Assembly: GCF_900167375.1 (NCBI RefSeq)
Contig: NZ_FUWY01000006.1
Span: forward strand, 62,001-126,000
Reading direction: 5' to 3'
From: Anaerorhabdus furcosa
Lineage (GTDB): Bacteria > Bacillota_I > Bacilli_A > Erysipelotrichales > Erysipelotrichaceae
DNA: 64,000 bases
The notes below the pieces were generated by a model. The model searched no databases, was not told where the DNA came from, and worked only from the letters and a program-made list of their open reading frames with translations. Positions 19,689 through 27,106 of the stretch are shown in pieces (position 1 is the first letter of the stretch; each line of letters opens with the position of its first letter). Both the position numbers and the translations under genes were made by a program.

Positions 19689-20162
19689 CTACTTAACAGA
19701 AAGAATTTTTACTTGGTATGGTTCATCAACTTCTACTTCAACCACTGCACCAACTTTTTTCTCAAGAAGTGCCACAGCTAATGGAGTTACATTTGAAAGT
19801 TTACCATTCAATGGATCAGATTCTACTGAACCTACAATAATAAATGTTTCTTTTTCATTTGTATCTAAGTCTTGAATTTCAACCGTAGAACCTAGCTTAA
19901 CAATTTGAGAACGACCCTTCTTTTCTTGGATTAGTTCCACATTGTTTAACATGACTTCTAAATCACGAATACGTGCTTCTACTTGTGCTTGACGATCTCT
20001 TGCAGCATCGTAGTCTGCATTTTCTGATAAGTCACCTTGTGCACGAGCAGCTTTTAAATCTTCAATAACTTCATTTTTTACTACGTGTACTAAATTGTCA
20101 TATTCCTTTTTTAATTCATCTAACCCTTCTTGGGTTACATAAATTTTTTCATCCATTACCAT
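19689..20162 (-). CDS. greA: Transcription elongation factor GreA
   Basis: Rescues backtracked RNA polymerase by stimulating transcript cleavage. The 157-residue protein is of normal length, with the N-terminal coiled coil bearing the acidic tip (GDLSENADYDAARDRQ) and the C-terminal FKBP-like domain (VEIQDLDTNEKETFIIVG). AGGAG lies seven bases before the ATG at 20162. It ends the conserved alaS-ireB-ruvX-yrzB-mltG-udk-greA gene string. Confidence 0.97.
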   Translation of the reverse strand: MVMDEKIYVTQEGLDELKKEYDNLVHVVKNEVIEDLKAARAQGDLSENADYDAARDRQAQVEARIRDLEVMLNNVELIQEKKGRSQIVKLGSTVEIQDLDTNEKETFIIVGSVESDPLNGKLSNVTPLAVALLEKKVGAVVEVEVDEPYQVKILSVK

Positions 20163-20185
20163 AAAATCACTCCTAACGTACCGTA

Positions 20186-20815
20186 TTATAGCATATTACG
20201 GGTAATAATACTACTTATTTTTGTGGTTAGTAAATCGATAGCCACGCTGTTTTTACCACCCTCTGGGATGATAATATCAGCATATCGCTTACTTGGTTCA
20301 ATAAATAAACTATGCATATCTCTTACTGTTTTCATATATTGATTGATGACAGAATCCAAGGTTCTACCTCGATCTTCAACATCTCGTTTAACACGTCTGA
20401 TGAAGCGAATGTCAGCATCTGTATCTACAAATAACTTAATATCCAATAGATCACGAAGGTGCTCATTCTCTAAAACAAACAATCCTTCAAGAATTAATAC
20501 ATCACAAGGCTTAACTATCTCTGTTTCACGACTTCGCGTATGATTTACAAAATCATAAATCGGTTTTTCAATAGTATGACCCTGTAATAATTCACCAATT
20601 TGTTCAAGTAAATAATCAGTATCAAACGCAAATGGATGATCATAGTTTGTTTTTACTCTTTCTTCCATTGGCAAATGTGTTTGATCCTTATAGTAATCAT
20701 CTTGACGTATGATAGTTACAGAATTTGTATCAGCAAACGCTTCCATTACTTTTCTCGCTACACTTGTTTTTCCAGATGCACTGCCCCCAGCAATTCCAAT
20801 AACAATTGGCCTCAT
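20186..20815 (-). CDS. udk: Uridine kinase
   Basis: Phosphorylates uridine and cytidine in pyrimidine salvage. Walker A is GGSASGKTS near the N-terminus; the nucleoside-binding segment DDYYKD and the region [12 protein letters not shown] are typical of Udk. It is 209 residues, a normal length. GGAGG lies before the ATG. Its place between mltG and greA matches other Firmicutes. Confidence 0.96.
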   Translation of the reverse strand: MRPIVIGIAGGSASGKTSVARKVMEAFADTNSVTIIRQDDYYKDQTHLPMEERVKTNYDHPFAFDTDYLLEQIGELLQGHTIEKPIYDFVNHTRSRETEIVKPCDVLILEGLFVLENEHLRDLLDIKLFVDTDADIRFIRRVKRDVEDRGRTLDSVINQYMKTVRDMHSLFIEPSKRYADIIIPEGGKNSVAIDLLTTKISSIITRNML

Positions 20816-20827
20816 TCATTCATCCTC

Positions 20828-21928
20828 CTATTTTTTTAAATATTTATTTACATTCTTTTGATGTTCAGCGTAAGTCTCTGCGTAATAAACAGTTCCATCT
20901 CCATAAACATCAGCCATAAAGTAATAATATTTAGAAGAAGTTGGGTTTAAAACGGCTTCAATTGCAGCCTCACCTGGGTTTAAAATAGGTCCTGGAGGAA
21001 GTCCAGTATATTTATATGTATTGTATGGTGAATCAAAACTAGGATTTACTTCACATTTCATCCAATCATCACCTTTATTGATATCAATTGCATAACATAC
21101 AGTAACACTACTTTGTAACATCATTCCTGTATCCAAGCGATTGTAGAATACACCCGCAATTAACTTCATATCTTCTGCTTTGCTAGCTTCATATTGAACA
21201 ATTGAAGCTAATGTAAAGAGTTCATGTATACTCATTCCTCTTTCAGCAGAAACACGATCAAAGTCAGCTTTGTATTTATCATAGATTTTTAAAGTTTGAT
21301 CTAACATTTTTTCTGTTACATCTTGTGCAGTTGTTTCTTGGAAGAAATCATATGTATTAGGGAATAAATAACCCTCTAAATAAACACGACTATTATCATT
21401 AAAGATATCTTCAGTTAAGAAAGGATATTTAGGCATTAATGATCGAATATAATCTTGATTATTCCATAATGCAAATAATTCATCTTCAGAAACATTGGTT
21501 GTTGCAGTTACTTTTGAAGCAATGTGTTTTGCCCAATCACCTTCAATAATGGTAATACGAGTATCATTGACATTTGCTGATTTGGAATCATTTAAATATT
21601 CTAAAATTTGTTTAGTACTCCAATTTTTATCTAATGTGTACTCACCTTTTTTTACACTAGTAAGATTGCTTGTTTTAGCAAATAACAATGCTGTGAAATC
21701 ATTTTTTATAAATCCTTCATCTCTTAGATTCTTTAATACCGTTTTCATTGATTGACCACTTTCAATCACAAATGACGCTTGCATAGAATCTTTAGATACT
21801 GGTTTTAGAGAATCTGTATAAATAAAGTAAGAAGTTCCACCTGCTAATAAGAACACAAGGACTACTAAAATAAGTAGATTTTTAATGTTTAACTTACGCT
21901 TTCTCTTCTTCGCTATCTTCTTCGTCAT
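20828..21928 (-). CDS. mltG: Endolytic murein transglycosylase MltG
   Basis: Membrane-anchored lytic transglycosylase that cuts nascent peptidoglycan glycan strands. The 366-residue protein has a basic cytoplasmic tail (KKIAKKRKRKLN), one membrane helix (about residues 18-38), a LysM-like domain and the YceG catalytic domain with the predicted catalytic Glu in SIVQYEAS, followed by GVFYNRL. The frame is open a further 13 codons upstream, but GGAGG nine bases before the ATG at 21928 fits the family start. It then overlaps the upstream DUF1292 gene by 35 bases. Confidence 0.9.
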   Translation of the reverse strand: MTKKIAKKRKRKLNIKNLLILVVLVFLLAGGTSYFIYTDSLKPVSKDSMQASFVIESGQSMKTVLKNLRDEGFIKNDFTALLFAKTSNLTSVKKGEYTLDKNWSTKQILEYLNDSKSANVNDTRITIIEGDWAKHIASKVTATTNVSEDELFALWNNQDYIRSLMPKYPFLTEDIFNDNSRVYLEGYLFPNTYDFFQETTAQDVTEKMLDQTLKIYDKYKADFDRVSAERGMSIHELFTLASIVQYEASKAEDMKLIAGVFYNRLDTGMMLQSSVTVCYAIDINKGDDWMKCEVNPSFDSPYNTYKYTGLPPGPILNPGEAAIEAVLNPTSSKYYYFMADVYGDGTVYYAETYAEHQKNVNKYLKK

Positions 21929-22172
21929 TTTCAATTTCCTCCACAAAAGCCCCAAATACTTCTTCAATCATATTCCACTCATCAGGATCATTAACGGGTA
22001 CCATTTCTCCTTCAGGTGTATAGGAGCAAGCGAATACTTCTCCTTCAGGATCTTGTGGGTCAGTAAATAGAACGTAGCTTTTTTCTCTTGAATCATCATC
22101 AAAAGTAAAAAGTATTTCCATTTCTTTTTGTGAACCATCTTCTTCAGTAATTGTAATTTTATTTGTTTCCAT
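21894..22172 (-). CDS. YrzB-like DUF1292 acidic protein
   Basis: A 92-residue very acidic protein of the DUF1292 family (YrzB), found between ruvX and mltG in many Firmicutes, function unknown. Family-typical parts are ITEEDGSQKEMEILFTFDD, KSYVLFTDPQDPEGEVFA and the acidic C-terminus. The frame starts at 22190, but AAGGAG seven bases before the ATG at 22172 fits better. The acidic tail is written over the mltG start region. Confidence 0.8.
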   Translation of the reverse strand: METNKITITEEDGSQKEMEILFTFDDDSREKSYVLFTDPQDPEGEVFACSYTPEGEMVPVNDPDEWNMIEEVFGAFVEEIENDEEDSEEEKA

Positions 22173-22187
22173 GATTGTTCTCCTTTT

Positions 22188-22213
22188 CAAAATAAAGGGC
22201 GTAAAAACGCCCT
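22188..22213 (-). terminator. Hairpin at the ruvX stop codon
   Basis: AGGGCG (22196-22201) and CGCCCT (22208-22213) form a six-base GC-rich stem with a six-base loop, followed on the minus strand by TTTATTTT. The stem includes the ruvX TAG. It may be a partial terminator or an RNA-stability element within the operon, because yrzB and mltG follow without a visible new promoter. Confidence 0.5.
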
Positions 22214-22631
22214 AGTAAGTTCTATCAAGATATCCTTGTAATATTTGAACGGCAGCCATTTGATCAATGACCTTTTTTCTTTTCTTTCTTGAAACATCTG
22301 CAGCAATGAGAATCTTTTCAGCAGCTACAGTTGATAGACGTTCATCGACTAGGATAATTGGACAAGAACATTTTTCTTCAAGCATTTCTTTGAAGTCGAT
22401 ACAGATTTGTCCCCGAATACCAATGTCATTATTCATATGCTTTGGTAATCCTAATACGATTTCATCTGGTGCAAATTCTTTGACGCATTCTAGTACTTGA
22501 TCACAAGCATTTTCATATTGATCAGCTGGAAAGCGAATTGTTTTTACTGCTCTAGCAACGATTCCCAAAGGATCACTAACTGCTACGCCACATGTTACAC
22601 TACCTAAATCTAAGCCTAGAACACGTTTCAT
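22212..22631 (-). CDS. ruvX: RuvX/YqgF Holliday-junction-resolvase-like nuclease
   Basis: RNase-H-fold protein implicated in pre-16S rRNA maturation and proposed Holliday-junction cleavage. The 139-residue protein has the N-terminal metal-binding strand (LGLDLGSVTCGVAVSD), the central LGLPKHMN motif and the C-terminal acidic motif DERLSTVAAE. It starts two bases after ireB in the conserved alaS-ireB-ruvX order. Confidence 0.93.
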   Translation of the reverse strand: MKRVLGLDLGSVTCGVAVSDPLGIVARAVKTIRFPADQYENACDQVLECVKEFAPDEIVLGLPKHMNNDIGIRGQICIDFKEMLEEKCSCPIILVDERLSTVAAEKILIAADVSRKKRKKVIDQMAAVQILQGYLDRTY

Positions 22632-22633
22632 GT

Positions 22634-22897
22634 CTATTTATTTTCCTCTAAGTAGTATCGCACTAATTCTTCGATAAGCTCATGTCTTTCCACGGATTGA
22701 ATAATGCTTCTTGCATTTCTGTGACTTGAAATGTAAGCGGGGTCATTTGAGATTAAATATCCTGCCAATTGATTAACAGAATTATATCCTCTTTCTTCCA
22801 GTGCTTCTTTTGTAAGACGAAGAACTTGTTTGATGTTGTTACGACGAATTTCATCTGATTTGAAATTCATTGTTTCAGTTAAATCTTTATTTGTCAT
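22634..22897 (-). CDS. ireB: IreB-family regulatory phosphoprotein
   Basis: An 87-residue UPF0297 protein. The Enterococcus homologue IreB is phosphorylated on N-terminal threonines by the PASTA kinase IreK and affects cephalosporin tolerance. Here the N-terminus MTNKDLTETMNF offers several Thr residues, and the core (GYNSVNQLAGYLISNDPAYI) is highly typical. It sits between alaS and ruvX as in other Firmicutes. No PASTA kinase is in the window. Confidence 0.92.
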   Translation of the reverse strand: MTNKDLTETMNFKSDEIRRNNIKQVLRLTKEALEERGYNSVNQLAGYLISNDPAYISSHRNARSIIQSVERHELIEELVRYYLEENK

Positions 22898-22951
22898 AGG
22901 TCTTTCCCCCTTTACATTATTTTAGCGTAAAATCGTTTAAAATAAAAGCGT

Positions 22952-25576
22952 TTAAGCAAGTTTTGCTTCGATTGTGTTAAAGATTTCATCGATTTTTGAA
23001 GAATCTTTACCACCTGATTGAGCTAGATCTGGTCTACCTCCACCATTTCCACCACTCATGGATGCAGCAAGTTTAGCAATGTCTCCTGCTTTTAATCCTT
23101 TGTCGATTGCAGCTTTGCTTGAAGCAACAACGAAAGTTACTTTATCATCACTCACATTCGCAATAAATACAAACGAGTCTTCACATTTATTTCTTAATAC
23201 TTCGGCATAGGATTTTAGTGAATTTGGATCAGCATTTTCTTTTCGTAACATGATGACATTCAAACCACCAATTGATTTTGCTTGTTTAACAGTTTCATCA
23301 GCTTCAAGCATCATCATTTTTTCATTTTGTTTTTGTAAATCTTTCTTTAATTGATTATTTTCTTCCATCATGAGTGCTACTTTTTCTTCTAGTAAATTGA
23401 TGGAATTTAACTTCATATTATTTGCGATAGATTTCATTGTATTTTCTCTTGCAATTAAATCAAAGTAAGCAGCCATTTTTGTCTTTGATGTGATACGACG
23501 AATACCAGATCCAATACTTTCTTCAGCTTCAATTTTAAATACTCCAATTTCTTGCGTATTGCTTACATGTGTTCCTCCACAAAATTCCTTAGAAACATCA
23601 CCCATGGAAACAACACGTACAGTATCTCCATATTTTTCATCAAATAAAGCAATTGCCCCTGAATTTTTTGCATCATCTATTGTAAGTACTTCTGTAATTA
23701 CTGGATTATCATGCATAATCATTGCGTTTACTTCTTGTTCAATTTTACGTAATTGCTCATCACTTAGTTTTTCAAAATGAGTAAAGTCAAAACGTGCATA
23801 ATCAGCACATACATAAGAACCTGCTTGTGCGATATGTGTTCCAACTACTTTTCTTAAAGCACTTTGAAGTAAATGCAATGAAGAGTGATTAGCTTTAATA
23901 TTTAAACGACGTTCAATATCAATTGTTCCATCCACAATATCACCTACTGCAAGAGTTCCTTTAATATCTACTAAATGATGAAGATGTTGCTTGTGTGGTG
24001 CCTTTTTAACATCGGTAACAAATGCAGTGAACGAATCATTACAGAAAGTACCCGTATCAGCAATTTGCCCACCACTTTCAGCATAGAAACAAGTTTGATC
24101 AAGGATGATATCACCTTCACCAGTAATACTATCAACTTGAATACCATCTTTAAAACATGCAATTACTTTGCTATGACATGTTGTATCTATATATCCTGTA
24201 AAGAATGATTCAATTTCAAAATTCATTAAATCAATGGATTGACTTGACATTGATTGTTCATCATCACGAGCATTACGAGCTCTTTCTTTTTGAAGATTCA
24301 TTTGTTGATTGAATCCTTCTATATCAACACTATAACCCTTCTCTTCCGCAATTTCTTTTGTAAGTTCTTTTGGAAATCCATACGTATCATAGAGTTTAAA
24401 CATAACTTCACCATCTAATACTTTTGTATTGGATGCTGCATCCAATGCTTCCATAAGAAGTTTTTCACCATTAGTTAATGTTGCATGGAATGTATCTTCT
24501 TCCGTTTTAACTAAACGTGTAACTAAATCCACTTTTTCTTGTAAATACGGATAGAAATCTTCCATCATATCTGCAACAACAGGAACTAGTTGGTACATAA
24601 ATGCACCTTGAATACCTAATTTAATACCAAAACGAACAGCACGACGAAGTACACGACGTAAAACATAACCTCTTCCTTCGTTAGAGAAAACAGCACCATC
24701 ACTTAGTGCAAATGTTACAGTACGGATATGATCAGCAATAACGCGATATGCCATCTTGTATTCACCCTCATAAGGATGTTTAGCTATCTTGCTTGTTGCA
24801 TTTATAACTGGCATAAATAAATCAGTATCAAAGTTGGTTTCTCCATCTTGTATTAATGCAACTAAACGTTCTAATCCCATGCCTGTATCAATGTTTTTTT
24901 GAGGTAGCTCTTTGTAATCTTTACGATCTACTCCCTCTTTTGCATCATATTGAGAGAAAACAACATTCCATACTTCGATGTAACGATCATTTTCCATTTC
25001 TTCAAAGAATAACTTTTCACCCAATCCTTCAGGATCATATTTAGGTCCTCTGTCATAGAAAATTTCACTATCTGGTCCACTAGGTCCTTCCCCTATTTCC
25101 CAAAAGTTATCAGCAGTTCTTAAAATATGACTTGGATCTACTTTACAAATATTCACCCAAGTATTGTAAGCAACTTCATCATCAGGATAAACTGTGATGT
25201 ACATTTTTTCTTTATCAAAACCAATCCATTCTGGTGATGTTAAAAATTCCCAAGCATATTGAATTGCTTCTTCTTTAAAGTAATCACCAATAGAAAAGTT
25301 ACCCAGCATTTCAAAGAAAGTATGGTGACGTGCAGTCTTTCCAACATTTTCAATATCATTGGTACGAATACTTTTTTGAGCATTGGTAATGCGATTGCAC
25401 TTTGGTTTTTCTGAACCATCAAAGTATTTTTTTAATGCTGCAACTCCAGCGTTAATCCAAAGTAATGTAGGATCATTGTGAGGTACTAAACTAGCACCAG
25501 GTTCAATAGCGTGTCCCTTACTTGCAAAATAATCTAAAAACATTTGTCTTACTTGATTTCCTGTTAATTGTTTCAT
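22952..25576 (-). CDS. alaS: Alanyl-tRNA synthetase
   Basis: Charges tRNA-Ala and edits mischarged Ser/Gly. The 874-residue protein has the class II catalytic domain (HHTFFEMLGNFSIGDY), the tRNA-recognition domain, the editing domain with zinc motifs NHSSLHLLQ and CGGTHV, and the C-Ala domain (SGGNGGGRPDLAQSGG). The frame runs 24 codons further upstream, but that stretch is translated T-box leader; AGGAGG precedes the ATG at 25576. Expression is controlled by the T-box just upstream. Confidence 0.97.
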   Translation of the reverse strand: MKQLTGNQVRQMFLDYFASKGHAIEPGASLVPHNDPTLLWINAGVAALKKYFDGSEKPKCNRITNAQKSIRTNDIENVGKTARHHTFFEMLGNFSIGDYFKEEAIQYAWEFLTSPEWIGFDKEKMYITVYPDDEVAYNTWVNICKVDPSHILRTADNFWEIGEGPSGPDSEIFYDRGPKYDPEGLGEKLFFEEMENDRYIEVWNVVFSQYDAKEGVDRKDYKELPQKNIDTGMGLERLVALIQDGETNFDTDLFMPVINATSKIAKHPYEGEYKMAYRVIADHIRTVTFALSDGAVFSNEGRGYVLRRVLRRAVRFGIKLGIQGAFMYQLVPVVADMMEDFYPYLQEKVDLVTRLVKTEEDTFHATLTNGEKLLMEALDAASNTKVLDGEVMFKLYDTYGFPKELTKEIAEEKGYSVDIEGFNQQMNLQKERARNARDDEQSMSSQSIDLMNFEIESFFTGYIDTTCHSKVIACFKDGIQVDSITGEGDIILDQTCFYAESGGQIADTGTFCNDSFTAFVTDVKKAPHKQHLHHLVDIKGTLAVGDIVDGTIDIERRLNIKANHSSLHLLQSALRKVVGTHIAQAGSYVCADYARFDFTHFEKLSDEQLRKIEQEVNAMIMHDNPVITEVLTIDDAKNSGAIALFDEKYGDTVRVVSMGDVSKEFCGGTHVSNTQEIGVFKIEAEESIGSGIRRITSKTKMAAYFDLIARENTMKSIANNMKLNSINLLEEKVALMMEENNQLKKDLQKQNEKMMMLEADETVKQAKSIGGLNVIMLRKENADPNSLKSYAEVLRNKCEDSFVFIANVSDDKVTFVVASSKAAIDKGLKAGDIAKLAASMSGGNGGGRPDLAQSGGKDSSKIDEIFNTIEAKLA

Positions 25577-25589
25577 TTTCTTTTCCTCC

Positions 25590-25790
25590 TGACAAAATAA
25601 AAACGTTCCTATTGCACTAACAGGAACGTAAAAGTTACGCGGTACCATCCTGATTCATATCGTTGTGATATGCACCTTGATTATCCTTAACGCGAGATTC
25701 ACGATGGGTATTAACCACTCTCCAAAGTAGCTTCAATAAAATACTGTGAAGATTTACACCAACCATCTTCTCTCTAGAACTCGTATTTAA
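25590..25790 (-). promoter_or_regulatory. T-box riboswitch for alaS (Ala, GCU)
   Basis: The conserved T-box 14-mer (AGGATGGTACCGCG on the minus strand) lies at 25638-25651, followed by a terminator stem (arms near 25622-25629 and 25602-25610) and a T-run. Stem I features include AGAGAG near 25775 and the specifier GCT at 25729-25731, set in GAAGCTACTTTGGAG as in other T-boxes. Uncharged tRNA-Ala would pair with the specifier and the NCCA-binding bulge to allow read-through into alaS. Confidence 0.95.
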
Positions 25791-25821
25791 TTTACTCGTC
25801 TTTTTCTTCGATTTCTTTATT

Positions 25822-25849
25822 ATTTTAGCATATTTAAAGCCTTTTGCAA
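25822..25849 (-). promoter_or_regulatory. Promoter of alaS
   Basis: On the minus strand, TTGCAA (25844-25849) and TAAAAT (25822-25827) are 16 bases apart, about 30 bases upstream of the T-box stem I base. The match is moderate. Confidence 0.4.
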
Positions 25850-25855
25850 CAAATA

Positions 25856-27106
25856 CTAAATTTGATTTGCATTTTCTTTAGCAATCGCAAGCATCAGCTT
25901 GATTCGGTTTTCTTGATTAACACGAGTTGCACTTGGATCATAGTCAATTGGAACAATATTGGATGTTGGATAATGCTCACGAATTTTACGCGTCATTCCT
26001 TTTCCTACGATGTGATTTGGAAGACAGCCAAAGGGCTGAGCACAAACTATATTGTTATAACCTGATTCAATTAACTCCAACATCTCGGCAGTCAATAACC
26101 ACCCCTCACCCATTTTGTTACCATAACCAACATACCCTTTTATTAACTTCTTCAAATGCATATAACTAGAAGGGAGTTGAAAATGACCATTTTCTTTTAC
26201 TACTTCAATCATTGCGGATTCAAGTTTTTGAATGTAATTGAATAACACAGAAACAACTTTATATTTGATTGGATTTCCTCCATACAATTTGATATCTTCC
26301 ATGCGGTTATCTGCTTTAAACAACATAAAGCCCATAACCCCTGGAACCATCACTTCACAATTTTGCTCCAGCAAAAATTTTTCTAAATGATTGTTACCAA
26401 GTGCTGAGTATTTGATATAGATTTCACCTACTATACCTACTTTTATTTTCTCTTCACTTCGTTTTTCAATGGTATCAAAATCATTAATAATTGATTTTAA
26501 GTTCTTCTTCATATCTTTATAACTCAATCCGCGACCTTGACTAAATTCTTCAGTTAAGTATTGAATCCAGTATTGTATTTTATTCTTTGATGCTCCTTTG
26601 ATTACTTCATAAGGTTCGATTTGATTATTTAATAACATAATCATATCCCCATAAATCAAAGTCATTAATGCTTGTCGAATCATTTTCAAAGTGAATTTAA
26701 ATCCAGAATTTTTTTCTAAACCAGATAAATTCAATGAAATAACAGGAACTTGTGAATAGCCTGCTTTAACTAAAGCTTTGCGTAATAAATGAATATAATT
26801 TGAAGCACGACATCCACCACCAGTCTGCGTAATCATTAACGCTGTTTTATTCACATCATATTTGCCACTATTTAATGCATCAATTAATTGACCAATAACT
26901 AAAAGTGCTGGATAACATGTATCATTATGAACATATTTTAATCCATTTTGCGTAACACTAGGACCTACATTTTCTAAGATTTCAGCATCATAGCCATGAA
27001 TTTTAAAAACATTGCATAAAAGTGAAAAATGAATTGGCAACATATTGGGTGCAAGTATTTTGTACCCTTTCATTTCTTTAGTAAACTCAATTCGTTGATC
27101 TGTCAT
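25856..27106 (-). CDS. 2-hydroxyacyl-CoA dehydratase-like protein (C-terminal partner of the activase)
   Basis: A 416-residue protein of the 2-hydroxyglutaryl-CoA dehydratase D-component/DUF2229-related type, normally the last third of a roughly 1,400-residue CoA-dehydratase-activase protein in Clostridia. It begins with the joint region of the fused form (IEFTKEMKGYKILAPNMLPIHF) and has cysteines in NDTCYPALLV and GGGCRASNY that could bind an Fe-S cluster. The start was placed at 27106, with GGTGAT five bases upstream; 27118 is also possible. It overlaps the activase gene. The reaction is unknown; ATP-driven low-potential electron transfer is inferred from the family. Confidence 0.75.
   Translation of the reverse strand: MTDQRIEFTKEMKGYKILAPNMLPIHFSLLCNVFKIHGYDAEILENVGPSVTQNGLKYVHNDTCYPALLVIGQLIDALNSGKYDVNKTALMITQTGGGCRASNYIHLLRKALVKAGYSQVPVISLNLSGLEKNSGFKFTLKMIRQALMTLIYGDMIMLLNNQIEPYEVIKGASKNKIQYWIQYLTEEFSQGRGLSYKDMKKNLKSIINDFDTIEKRSEEKIKVGIVGEIYIKYSALGNNHLEKFLLEQNCEVMVPGVMGFMLFKADNRMEDIKLYGGNPIKYKVVSVLFNYIQKLESAMIEVVKENGHFQLPSSYMHLKKLIKGYVGYGNKMGEGWLLTAEMLELIESGYNNIVCAQPFGCLPNHIVGKGMTRKIREHYPTSNIVPIDYDPSATRVNQENRIKLMLAIAKENANQI

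Noticed and set aside
25577-25648. N-terminal extension of AlaRS
   Set aside because: The sequence is the T-box antiterminator and terminator read as codons; a strong SD lies before the later ATG.
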